64,000 bases of DNA. Origin: Akkermansiaceae bacterium (GTDB taxonomy: Bacteria; Verrucomicrobiota; Verrucomicrobiia; Verrucomicrobiales; Akkermansiaceae). The first letter of the stretch is position 1. Each line of letters opens with the position of its first letter. Both the position numbers and the translations under genes were made by a program. Below the pieces are notes generated by a model. It did no database searches. It was not told the DNA's origin and saw only the letters and a program-made list of their open reading frames with translations. Shown here piece by piece: positions 37,074 to 45,550 of this stretch. The stretch lies in NCBI GenBank assembly GCA_029242935.1, contig JAQWSX010000042.1, positions 1-64,000 of the forward strand, in the 5' to 3' direction.

Positions 37074-39842
37074 ATGTCAGAAACTCGTTTGTTCCTACTT
37101 GATGGCATGGCACTCGTCTATCGTGCTCACTTTGCCTTCATTCGCAATCCAATTACGAACTCGCAAGGAGTAAACACCTCTGCAATTTACGGTTTCACGA
37201 ACACCTTACTTACAATCATTGAAAAAGAGGCCCCCACCCACCTCGCCGTCGCCTTTGATACATCAGCCCCAACCTCTCGGCACATTCTTTACCCAGAATA
37301 CAAGGCCCAGCGTGAGGCCATGCCAGAAGAGCTCGCGGCCGCCATTCCAGAGGTCAAAAAGGTCTGTGCTGCCTTCAAAATTCCTGTTCTCGTGATAGAC
37401 GGTTTCGAAGCCGACGATATTATTGGAACCGTGGCCCGTCGCGCCGAGGAAACTGGTGAGATCGAGACCTTCATGGTCACACCCGACAAGGATTTCGCCC
37501 AATTGGTAGCACCTCACACCGCAATGTGGAAACCGGGACGCCAAGGGTCGGATCACGAAGTTCTCACCCACGAAAAGATCCTTGCTAACTGGGGAATCGA
37601 GAATCCAAAGCAAGTCATCGACATTCTAGGCCTCTGGGGCGATGCCTCCGACAACATCCCCGGCGTGCCAGGAATTGGTGAGAAAACCGCCAAAAAGCTC
37701 GTCGCTCAATATGGCTCGGTTGAAGGACTGCTCGAAAATACCGACAAGCTCAAAGGCAAACAGAAAGAAAATGTCACTAATTTTGCTGATCAAGCCCGTC
37801 TTTCCAAAGAACTAGCAACCATCATCACCGATGTCCCCATCAAGGAAACCTTCGATGACTTTAAACTCGAAGAACCGGATGAGAAGGCCCTTAAGTCTCT
37901 CTTCGAAACTTGGGAGTTTCGAACTCTCACCAAACGCCTATTTGGTGAGACTACAGCAACGGAGCAAGCTAAAGTCGCTCCGGTTTTCGAGAGCCTGAAA
38001 ACGCTAACCGATGTTCCTCACAACTATCATCTAGTCCAGTCCGAGAAAGCTCTAGATTCCCTTATCAAGGAACTCCTCGCAGCAGATACTTTTTGCTTCG
38101 ACGTTGAGACCAGTTCACTCGACCGCTTCTCTTCACAGCTTCTTGGAATCGCATTCTCACTCAAACCCTCCGAAGCCTTTTATCTTCCTATCACTGAGTG
38201 GTCCACTCTTCGCGAGAAACTTCTTCCAGTTTTTAAATCCCCCGCTCTTAAAATCGGCCACAACTTAAAGTTCGACCTCGCCATTATGCTCTCGCATGAG
38301 ATCGAGGCCACTGGCCCCTTCTTCGACACCATGCTCGCGCATACTTTAGTCGCTCCGGACCAAAAACATAGCATGGATTCCTTATCCGAAAATCTCCTCG
38401 GATATTCGCCGATCAAACTCGTCGATCTCTTTTCCGGAGAGCAGAACGAAGAAGATGATCTTTTTGCCGCCGCCGCGAAAAAAAAGGCTACCAAGGGAGA
38501 ACTAAATCCTTCCGAACTCCCCATTGAAATTCTCGCCGAATACGCTGCAGAGGATGCTGATGTCACTCTTCAGCTTTACCACAAGCTCATTCCCGAGCTC
38601 AAAGAGCTTAATGTTCTCCCTGTCATGGAGGACATCGAGTCCCCGCTTCTTCCAGTCCTAGTGGCAATGGAAAACGAAGGCATCTCAATGGACCAATCGG
38701 TTCTCGATGAGGTCGGAAAAGTTCTTGCGGTAAAAATCGAAACCCTCAGCAAGGAGATCGAGGAATCCGCAGGGCGCTCTTTTAACCTTAACTCACCAAA
38801 GCAGCTCGGAGAAATCCTCTTTGGCGAAATGAAGCTCGTCGAAAAACCAAAGAAAACGAAGACCGGGCAATTCAAAACCGACGAGCAGACCCTCGCTTCG
38901 CTTGCTTCCAAACACCCCATTGTCTCAAATATTCTTAGCTACCGCGAGGCCAGTAAACTTAAGTCAACTTACGTTGACGCGCTCCCCAACCATCGCGCCG
39001 AACACTCCGATCGCGTGCACACCCATCTTCACCAATTAGTCACCTCAACCGGACGTCTCGCTTCATCTGATCCCAACCTACAGAATATTCCCGTTCGCTC
39101 AGAGATGGGCCGCGAACTGCGCCGCGCCTTTATTCCTCGGGGCTTGGAGTTCACCTTAATGGCGGCCGACTACTCTCAGGTTGAACTTCGCGTGATGGCC
39201 GCACTCTCCGGCGATCCCGCCATGATCGAGGCCTTCAAAAACGACCTCGACATTCACACCGCCACTGCCGCCCGCGTCTTCGGCGTTGAAACCAATGAAG
39301 TCGTTCCCGAAATGCGGCGCACCGCCAAAATGGTCAATTTCGGCATCATTTATGGAATCTCAGCTTTCGGACTCTCACAGCGCCTTGGAATCCCCCGCGG
39401 CGAGGCCAGCGAAATAATCAAAACTTACTTTGAGCTGTATCCTGCCATTCACCAGTTCATGGCAGACACCACCGAAAGTGCTCGCGAAAATGGATACACC
39501 CAAACCCTCGCCGGTCGCCGGCGTTACTTCAAGGATATCAAATCTGAAAACGCCAGTATCCGCGCCAACGCTGAGCGAGCTGCGATCAACAGCCCTATCC
39601 AAGGAACGGCAGCCGATATGATTAAATTAGCCATGGTCCAGATTCACGAACTCATGCGAGGCCGTAAATCGAGGATGATTCTCCAAGTCCACGACGAACT
39701 TCTTTTCGATCTCCATCAGGACGAACAAGACGAGCTTCCACCACTTATTTTAGAGGCCATGGAGGCTGCAATCACCTTACCCCACGAGGTTCCGATAAAA
39801 ATCGACCTAGGATTCGGCGACAACTGGTTGCAAGCCCACTAG
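37074..39842 (+). CDS. polA: DNA polymerase I
   Basis: 922 residues from the ATG at 37074, with AGGAGAAAGG just upstream; a start at 37053 would include that ribosome site. Three domains are present. The 5' nuclease (1-290) has LLDGMALVYRAHFAF and DASDNIPGVPGIGEKTA. The 3'-5' exonuclease keeps its acidic residues (FDVETSS, GHNLKFDLAIM, YAAEDADVTLQLY), so proofreading looks intact. The polymerase has MAADYSQVELRVMA, RRTAKMVNFGIIYG and QVHDELLFDL. It works in DNA repair and Okazaki fragment processing. Confidence 0.97.
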   Translation: MSETRLFLLDGMALVYRAHFAFIRNPITNSQGVNTSAIYGFTNTLLTIIEKEAPTHLAVAFDTSAPTSRHILYPEYKAQREAMPEELAAAIPEVKKVCAAFKIPVLVIDGFEADDIIGTVARRAEETGEIETFMVTPDKDFAQLVAPHTAMWKPGRQGSDHEVLTHEKILANWGIENPKQVIDILGLWGDASDNIPGVPGIGEKTAKKLVAQYGSVEGLLENTDKLKGKQKENVTNFADQARLSKELATIITDVPIKETFDDFKLEEPDEKALKSLFETWEFRTLTKRLFGETTATEQAKVAPVFESLKTLTDVPHNYHLVQSEKALDSLIKELLAADTFCFDVETSSLDRFSSQLLGIAFSLKPSEAFYLPITEWSTLREKLLPVFKSPALKIGHNLKFDLAIMLSHEIEATGPFFDTMLAHTLVAPDQKHSMDSLSENLLGYSPIKLVDLFSGEQNEEDDLFAAAAKKKATKGELNPSELPIEILAEYAAEDADVTLQLYHKLIPELKELNVLPVMEDIESPLLPVLVAMENEGISMDQSVLDEVGKVLAVKIETLSKEIEESAGRSFNLNSPKQLGEILFGEMKLVEKPKKTKTGQFKTDEQTLASLASKHPIVSNILSYREASKLKSTYVDALPNHRAEHSDRVHTHLHQLVTSTGRLASSDPNLQNIPVRSEMGRELRRAFIPRGLEFTLMAADYSQVELRVMAALSGDPAMIEAFKNDLDIHTATAARVFGVETNEVVPEMRRTAKMVNFGIIYGISAFGLSQRLGIPRGEASEIIKTYFELYPAIHQFMADTTESARENGYTQTLAGRRRYFKDIKSENASIRANAERAAINSPIQGTAADMIKLAMVQIHELMRGRKSRMILQVHDELLFDLHQDEQDELPPLILEAMEAAITLPHEVPIKIDLGFGDNWLQAH

Positions 39843-39866
39843 TCTTCCCTAAACTCACCCCTAGTT

Positions 39867-40484
39867 ATGACATTATTCTTCAAAATCGCCCTGATCGGAT
39901 TCCTTACTTCTTTTGCCCTTGGACAAGACCCCGCCAAGGAAACCGTCGAGGAAAAGGAGCCCGAAAAACCAGCGCCTGCTAAGGAATCCACCGTGATTAT
40001 GTCCACCTCCATGGGTGACATTCATATTGAACTAGATTCGAAAAGTGCTCCAATCACCGTCGAAAACTTCCTGAAATATGTCGATGCCAAGCACTACGAC
40101 GGCACCATCTTCCACCGCATTATTGGCAACTTCATGATTCAAGGCGGCGGATTCAAAGAAGTAGATGGCTCATTCAAAAAACAACCTACCAACCCGCCCA
40201 TCAAAAACGAAAGCGAGAAAACTCCGAGCAACAAGCGCGGCACCATAGCTATGGCTCGAACTTCGGCACCAAACAGTGCAACCTCCCAGTTTTTCATCAA
40301 CGTAGTCGACAACACCTTTCTCAACTACCCCAATAACGGCGGTGGATACGCCACCTTTGGAAAGGTCATAAAAGGCATCGAAGTAGTGGACAAAATGAAA
40401 GCCGTGAAAACCGGCGCCAAAAATGGCATGGCAAACGTCCCCATCGAAACCGTCACCATAAAATCGGTGAAGAGAGCTAAGTAA
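39867..40484 (+). CDS. Secreted cyclophilin-type peptidyl-prolyl isomerase
   Basis: 205 residues with a signal peptide (cleavage after FALG, near 19), a charged Glu/Lys/Pro linker to about 43, and a small cyclophilin domain. FHRIIGNFMIQGGG, IAMARTSAPNSATSQFFINV and FGKVIKG are the catalytic and binding motifs. It should fold proline-containing proteins in the periplasm. A paralogue follows after 21 bases. Confidence 0.92.
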   Translation: MTLFFKIALIGFLTSFALGQDPAKETVEEKEPEKPAPAKESTVIMSTSMGDIHIELDSKSAPITVENFLKYVDAKHYDGTIFHRIIGNFMIQGGGFKEVDGSFKKQPTNPPIKNESEKTPSNKRGTIAMARTSAPNSATSQFFINVVDNTFLNYPNNGGGYATFGKVIKGIEVVDKMKAVKTGAKNGMANVPIETVTIKSVKRAK

Positions 40485-40505
40485 TAGAGCCTAAACAATT
40501 AGTTT

Positions 40506-41144
40506 ATGAAATCACTCCTTATTCTCTCAGCTTCTCTTCTCTTCCTCTCGTGCAAAGGGGAAATCGATGATAACGGATCCGTCGATGACGGCTCAAAGAT
40601 TGTCATCGAAACCAACATGGGAACGATCAGGGTTAAACTCCACCCGGAGACCGCACCTATCACAGTTGCTAACTTTCTAAGTTACGTTGATCAGCAACAC
40701 TTCGACGGAACCATCTTCCACCGCGTCATGTCCAACTTTATGATTCAAGGCGGAGGCTTCGAATTAAAAGATGACGTCCCCACCGAAAAACAGACAGGCA
40801 ACGGAATCCAAAACGAAAGCGCCGGAACCAAGAAAAATCTGCGCGGAACTCTTGCGATGGCACGGACAAGCGATCCCCACTCCGCAACAGCTCAATTTTT
40901 TATCAATGTCGTGGACAACCCAAGCCTCGACCACCCTGTCACAAATGATGGTCACGGTTACGCGGTTTTTGGAGAAGTCATCGAGGGCCTGGAAGTCGTC
41001 AACAAGATTAAGATGGTCGAGGTTGGCATCGGATACCTAAACTCCCTGAGACCGGACGGACGAGTCGCCTCCGGACCGCACCAAAACGTTCCGCTCATAA
41101 ATCCCGTGATCATTAAATCGATCCGGCGAGAACCGAAATCCTGA
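40506..41144 (+). CDS. Cyclophilin-type peptidyl-prolyl isomerase lipoprotein
   Basis: 212 residues. The lipobox LFLSC places the acylated Cys at residue 16, so this paralogue is membrane-attached. The cyclophilin domain matches the upstream gene (FHRVMSNFMIQGGGF, LAMARTSDPHSATAQFFINV, FGEVIEG) but has an extra loop near the C terminus (GYLNSLRPDGRVASGPHQNV). The two genes look like a tandem duplication with one copy soluble and one anchored. plsY begins 10 bases later. Confidence 0.93.
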   Translation: MKSLLILSASLLFLSCKGEIDDNGSVDDGSKIVIETNMGTIRVKLHPETAPITVANFLSYVDQQHFDGTIFHRVMSNFMIQGGGFELKDDVPTEKQTGNGIQNESAGTKKNLRGTLAMARTSDPHSATAQFFINVVDNPSLDHPVTNDGHGYAVFGEVIEGLEVVNKIKMVEVGIGYLNSLRPDGRVASGPHQNVPLINPVIIKSIRREPKS

Positions 41145-41154
41145 CTCCCTCATT

Positions 41155-41796
41155 ATGCTCTGGCTTTTCATTCCTCTTGCCTTCCTTCTGGGATCTATCC
41201 CATTTGGTCTTCTGCTTGGGAAACTGAAGGGCATCGATATCCGAAAACATGGTTCCGGCAATATTGGTTCCACCAACGTTTTCCGAACTCTGGGAAAAAA
41301 GTCAGGTATGATCTGCCTCATTCTTGATATCCTAAAAGGCTTCTTTCCCGTTTTTCTAGCTCGTCACTTTGTTCCAGATGATACGAGCGGCAATACGATC
41401 GAAGTCCTGACGGCACTAGCCGCCATCCTTGGTCATAACTATTCGCCGTGGATTGGATTTAAGGGAGGCAAAGGTATTGCCACGTCCGGAGGAGCCCTTC
41501 TCGCCCTGATGCCTGCTGCCGTAGCACTCTTGATCATCATTTTTGCCATCTTCACCTTCACCACAAAATATGTGTCCATCGGAAGTATCGCCACCGGGGT
41601 TGCTCTTCCGATTCTCACCATCTACGGATCTTGGTATCACGGTAAGATTGCGGATGGCTCCTGGAACAAACCACTCTTTCTTTTTTCAATCGTCGCGGGT
41701 GCACTCGCTATTTGGAAACACCGTTCCAATATCGCCCGTTTACGCGCCGGAACGGAAAACAAAATCGGACAAAAAAAGGAGGCGACCGAATTATGA
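41155..41796 (+). CDS. plsY: Acyl-phosphate:glycerol-3-phosphate acyltransferase
   Basis: 213 residues with five membrane segments. All three PlsY motifs are visible: GSIPFGLLLGK, RKHGSGNIGSTNVFRTLG and GHNYSPWIGFKGGKGIATSGG. It makes lysophosphatidic acid from acyl-phosphate and glycerol-3-phosphate, the first step of phospholipid synthesis. gpsA, which supplies the glycerol-3-phosphate, starts in its stop codon (ATGA), an apt functional pair. Confidence 0.96.
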   Translation: MLWLFIPLAFLLGSIPFGLLLGKLKGIDIRKHGSGNIGSTNVFRTLGKKSGMICLILDILKGFFPVFLARHFVPDDTSGNTIEVLTALAAILGHNYSPWIGFKGGKGIATSGGALLALMPAAVALLIIIFAIFTFTTKYVSIGSIATGVALPILTIYGSWYHGKIADGSWNKPLFLFSIVAGALAIWKHRSNIARLRAGTENKIGQKKEATEL

Positions 41797-42794
41797 AATT
41801 TCAACATCCCGTCGTGGTGGGCTCAGGCTCCTGGGGAACCGCGCTCGCCGTTTTTCTGGCCAACAAGTGCCCTCAGGTTCACTTGGTCGGACGAGACAAA
41901 AAGATGATCGCCGCGATCAACACGACAAACTGTAATAAGCGCTACCTCCCAAACTCCACTCTTCCAAAAAATCTGGTCGCCACAACTGATCTTTCGTTGG
42001 TCGCCAAGGCTGATCTTTTACTCTTTGTCGTTCCAACTAAAGCCACCCGCTCCACAGCAGAAAAGCTCGTTTCCCTAAACATTCCGGAATCTGCAGTCAT
42101 CCTTTCCTGCGCAAAAGGAATTGAGTTAGAGACTGGAAAGCGCATGTCACAAATTATCGGTGATCACTTCCCCAACAACCAGATCGCGGTTCTTTCAGGA
42201 CCTAACCACGCCGAGGAAATCGCAGAAGGTTTACCCGCAGCAGCCACCATCGGATGCTCGGACGAAGAAGTGGGACTGGCGCTTCAGGATATATTCGCCA
42301 CAGATCGCTTTCGCTCATACACGAACCACGATATCGCTGGGATTGAGCTCGGAGGAGCGATCAAAAATGTTTACGCCATCGCCGCTGGAGTGACGATGGG
42401 GCTTAAGCTGGGAGACAATGCCATCTCCGCCCTCGTCACACGTGCTCTCGCCGAAATGACCCGTCTCGGCACCGATCTCGGTGGCAAAACCGAAACCTTC
42501 GCCGGACTCTCCGGCCTCGGTGATCTCATCGCAACATGCTTTTCGGTTCATTCCCGGAATCACAAGGTCGGCCTCGCTCTTGGCCAGAACAGGCCCCTAG
42601 AGGAAATTGTCACCGAGCTTGGCATGGTTGCGGAAGGAGTTCCAAATACACGCTCGATTTACGAAGCGGCCCGCCGAGCGGGCACCCGAACTCCAATTCT
42701 AGATGTCGTATACGCCGTGCTCTATCAAAACGTTCCTCCCGCTGACGCGCTCGATCGGCTTTTCCGTCAAATCCCGCGCAAGGAAGTCGAGTAA
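41793..42794 (+). CDS. gpsA: Glycerol-3-phosphate dehydrogenase [NAD(P)+]
   Basis: 333 residues from the ATG at 41793; the longer frame from 41712 lies inside plsY. The NAD-binding glycines are in VVGSGSWGTALAVFLA. The catalytic Lys lies in GIELGGAIKNVYAIAAG, and LSGPNHAEEIAEGLPAA and FAGLSGLGDLIATCFS are family marks. It reduces dihydroxyacetone phosphate to glycerol-3-phosphate for PlsY. It is translationally coupled to plsY. Confidence 0.96.
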   Translation: MKFQHPVVVGSGSWGTALAVFLANKCPQVHLVGRDKKMIAAINTTNCNKRYLPNSTLPKNLVATTDLSLVAKADLLLFVVPTKATRSTAEKLVSLNIPESAVILSCAKGIELETGKRMSQIIGDHFPNNQIAVLSGPNHAEEIAEGLPAAATIGCSDEEVGLALQDIFATDRFRSYTNHDIAGIELGGAIKNVYAIAAGVTMGLKLGDNAISALVTRALAEMTRLGTDLGGKTETFAGLSGLGDLIATCFSVHSRNHKVGLALGQNRPLEEIVTELGMVAEGVPNTRSIYEAARRAGTRTPILDVVYAVLYQNVPPADALDRLFRQIPRKEVE

Positions 42795-42826
42795 TTCAGG
42801 CCTTTATTGGTCCATAGTCTTGTGCG

Positions 42827-42909
42827 AATCCTTCAATCCCCTGTGCATACTCAGCTTTTTTCACACTCGCAGGTGAAGCTTTACCAATCTCTTAACAGAG
42901 TGAAGGATT
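42827..42909 (+). other. Nested inverted repeats in the gpsA-amidohydrolase gap
   Basis: AATCCTTCA (42827-42835) is matched by its reverse complement TGAAGGATT (42901-42909). Inside, AGCTT...TCAC (42853-42864) can pair with GTGAAGCT (42873-42880) with a bulge. The 183-base gap holds no gene. It may be a structured leader or a terminator region; the pairing could also be chance. Confidence 0.3.
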
Positions 42910-42977
42910 GGCTGTGTTTCCTCACGAATCACTTCCAAAAGTAGCGCTTAATCTCCTAACTTTCACCTTCACCTCTC

Positions 42978-43814
42978 ATGCTCGACACCCACCACCATCT
43001 TTGGTCCTACAACGCCGACGAGTATCCTTGGATTCCAGCTAATACTCCCCTCGCCCAAAACCAGTTGCTCGCCGAACTTGAAGAAGTCACTTCCGCTGCA
43101 GGGGTCACCGGAACCATCGCCGTGCAAGCCCGCCAAATCGTCGAGGAATCAGCCGCTCTCCTCGAGATCGCGGATCAGACTGAACTCATTCGGGGCGTGG
43201 TAGGCTGGGTTCCCCTGATTTCTGAAAAGGTGGAGGAGAACCTAGAACACTTTTCCGACAATCCAAAATTTGTAGGACTCCGTCATGTCCTACAAGATGA
43301 GGCTGACGAATATTTCCTGAGAGATGATTTCCACCGCGGACTCGCTAAGCTTCCCGCCCGCAACCTCCGCTACGATATCCTTCTTTACCAGCACCAGATC
43401 CCGGTCGCGACTAAACTGGTCGACCGCCAGCCAGAGTTGGGAATGATCATCGATCACATCGCCAAGCCAAAAGCTCGAAACGGCCGTATTGAAGCCGAGT
43501 GGCGCAGTGGAATGAAAGAATTGGCGAAAAGAGAAAACATCCTTGGGGTCAAATTCTCGGGCCTTGCAACCGAATTTCCTGAGAGCGATAACATCGATCC
43601 AGCTACGATTCGGGCCTACTTTGAAGAAACGCTCGAAATTTTCGGCGCTGAGCGCCTTATGTTTGGAACCGACTGGCCCGTCTGTCTTTTGAGATTGGGT
43701 TCTTACCAGGAATGGTCTAACACCGTAATTGCCCTGACTTCCTCTCTCTCAAGTGATGAGAAAGATCTGATTCTCCATAAAAATGGGGAAACTGCCTACC
43801 AACTGAAAAGTTAG
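42978..43814 (+). CDS. TIM-barrel amidohydrolase, fuconolactonase-like (COG3618)
   Basis: 278 residues. The metal-binding start is LDTHHHLW; later blocks RGVVGWVPL, FVGLRHVLQDE, IIDHIAKP, GVKFSGLATE and RLMFGTDWPVCLL are those of the COG3618 / amidohydrolase-2 family. Members hydrolyse sugar lactones such as L-fucono-1,5-lactone or related dicarboxylic lactones. A role in sugar breakdown fits the sulfatases and uxaC in this window, but it is not next to them, and the true substrate is unknown. Confidence 0.82.
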   Translation: MLDTHHHLWSYNADEYPWIPANTPLAQNQLLAELEEVTSAAGVTGTIAVQARQIVEESAALLEIADQTELIRGVVGWVPLISEKVEENLEHFSDNPKFVGLRHVLQDEADEYFLRDDFHRGLAKLPARNLRYDILLYQHQIPVATKLVDRQPELGMIIDHIAKPKARNGRIEAEWRSGMKELAKRENILGVKFSGLATEFPESDNIDPATIRAYFEETLEIFGAERLMFGTDWPVCLLRLGSYQEWSNTVIALTSSLSSDEKDLILHKNGETAYQLKS

Positions 43815-43909
43815 GCTGGTCAGAACCCGATTTTCCCCCTTAGCTTTCCGCCCGCGATGACTATGTTGACAGTTATCGTCTCCAGACACTTTCATAACTT
43901 CGATTCCCA

Positions 43910-44674
43910 TTGAGCCTTAACCGCACAGAATACAAGTATCTGATTACACTCGACCAAATGGAGCAAATTCAGAAAGACTTGGACAAACGACTTATCGTCG
44001 ACAGCCTTGCGTCAGAGGACGGGTGCTACCCCATCGTTACGGAGTATTTTGAAACTCCTGACCGAGAGTGTTTTTGGGAGAAGGAACGACGCCTCGCCAG
44101 CCGACGGAAGATCAGGGTGAGAATTTATGGCTGCGAGGGCGGAAAAATCCCTCCCACCGGCTTCATCGAGATTAAGCACAAACACTTTGGCTTCGGGGCC
44201 AAACGAAGACTTTTTCTTCCGGTAGAAGAGGCGATCGAATTTGCAAATGGAAACTACGACATTCTGAGAACCGTCAAACGCGAGTGGACGAGGACCGAGC
44301 GCATGATTGTCAAAGAACTCTTCGATCTTGTTGAACGGCGAAAATTTGGTCCTGCAATCCAACTTCGGTATGATCGCAAGGCGCTGATGACTCCCGATGG
44401 CCAGCTTCGAATCACTTTCGACACCCGCTTGATGTGCCGCTCAAACCTCCTACCACTTGAGGCTGACGACCAGCGATTCGAGGATCACATCATCCCTCTC
44501 GATAAATCAATTTTTGAGGTCAAATCAATCGGACCTGTTCCTTTTTGGTTCCGTGAATACGGAGGTGAAGAAGGACTCGTCCGACGGAGCTTTAGTAAAT
44601 TCTGCGCCGCTATGAAGCAAGTCGATCCAGTTCTTCGTTCACAAATTGGGAAGCTCAAGAATCCGGCAGCCTGA
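43910..44674 (+). CDS. VTC-domain protein (polyphosphate-polymerase-like)
   Basis: 254 residues from a TTG start, chosen because the conserved LNRTEYKYLI lies right at the N terminus and no in-frame ATG precedes it. The fold is a tunnel of basic strands: RRKIRVRIYG, GFIEIKHKHFGFGAKRR and LRYDRKALM supply the Arg/Lys lining, and FEVKSIG supplies the late acidic residue. VTC4-type domains make polyphosphate from ATP. DUF4956, its usual partner, follows after 50 bases. A TTGACA lies 39 bases upstream of the TTG, but no well-spaced -10 box was found. Confidence 0.82.
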   Translation: MSLNRTEYKYLITLDQMEQIQKDLDKRLIVDSLASEDGCYPIVTEYFETPDRECFWEKERRLASRRKIRVRIYGCEGGKIPPTGFIEIKHKHFGFGAKRRLFLPVEEAIEFANGNYDILRTVKREWTRTERMIVKELFDLVERRKFGPAIQLRYDRKALMTPDGQLRITFDTRLMCRSNLLPLEADDQRFEDHIIPLDKSIFEVKSIGPVPFWFREYGGEEGLVRRSFSKFCAAMKQVDPVLRSQIGKLKNPAA

Positions 44675-44724
44675 TCGACCCCGAAAAGAACCCAAATTTC
44701 TCTACACCGAAAACACATCACTTT

Positions 44725-45438
44725 ATGGATCCCGTTATTGCATTCTCCTTAGACAGCATCATCGACACCCTTGAGACCATCAGGCAAAACGACCCTAAGC
44801 CTCTAGAGGTTCTAGGAGCCATGGCTATGAGCTTCTTTCTCAACATGTTGGTCGGACTTCTTTACAAGAGCACTTACAAGGGGACGCGCTACTCACAAGA
44901 TTACGTCCACACTTTGGTCATCATTGGAACCGTAACCACCATCCTCATCATGGTCGTCAACGGAAATGAGGCTGTCGCCTTCGGTATGTTTGCCGCGTTC
45001 TCCATGATTCGTTTCAGACGCAATCTGGGACAATCACGTGACCTTGCCTTTATCTTTTTTGCGATGGCGACAGGCATGGGAGTTGGAGCCCGAGAATATG
45101 AAATCGTCTTAGTCACTACCATAATCGTTGGTCTCGCCATTTGGTTTATCTCCAAGCGGGACGCTTTCGCACCAAAACGCGCGTCCCACCAACTTCGAAT
45201 CCGCGTGAATAATGACGTCGACTTCTCCAAAGCCTTCAACGATATCTTTGACAAATTCACCGATGCCACCGAAATGATCAGCGTTGAGTCGGTTCAAGCT
45301 GGAATGATGAGCGAACTTCGCTACGGAATCGTTCTTAAGAACAATGCCCAAATCTCTGACTTCATGGAAGAAATCCAGATCGCCTGCGGAAACAACCGTG
45401 CCATCCTGACATCGACCACTCGCGATCTCGAGTTCTAG
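44725..45438 (+). CDS. DUF4956 membrane protein
   Basis: 237 residues. An amphipathic start is followed by about four membrane segments (31-50, 66-84, 88-100 and 114-142) and a soluble C-terminal domain from about 155. GMFAAFSMIRFRRNLGQSRDLAFIFFAMATGMGVG is the family core. DUF4956 proteins are regularly encoded with VTC-type proteins and are thought to help move or anchor polyphosphate; this is inference. A strong intrinsic terminator follows directly. Confidence 0.85.
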   Translation: MDPVIAFSLDSIIDTLETIRQNDPKPLEVLGAMAMSFFLNMLVGLLYKSTYKGTRYSQDYVHTLVIIGTVTTILIMVVNGNEAVAFGMFAAFSMIRFRRNLGQSRDLAFIFFAMATGMGVGAREYEIVLVTTIIVGLAIWFISKRDAFAPKRASHQLRIRVNNDVDFSKAFNDIFDKFTDATEMISVESVQAGMMSELRYGIVLKNNAQISDFMEEIQIACGNNRAILTSTTRDLEF

Positions 45439-45463
45439 ATTCAAAACCTTTTTCCTCATTCTC

Positions 45464-45502
45464 AATCCCGATAGGCCATTCCGGCCATCGGGATTTTCTT
45501 TT
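45464..45502 (+). terminator. Rho-independent terminator after the VTC/DUF4956 pair
   Basis: AATCCCGAT, a bulged A, then GGCC pairs across an ATTCC loop with GGCC-ATCGGGATT, a 13-bp stem, followed by TTCTTTT. It sits 25 bases past the DUF4956 stop and before argH. Confidence 0.88.
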
Positions 45503-45550
45503 CGCTCCGGACTTGAAAGCAACGATCACTCCCCCAAGACTGGACCTCTT

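Noticed and set aside
43866-43898. TTGACA followed by CATAAC as a promoter for the VTC gene
   Set aside because: The spacing is about 21 bases, too long for a standard sigma-70 promoter, and no better -10 box was found.
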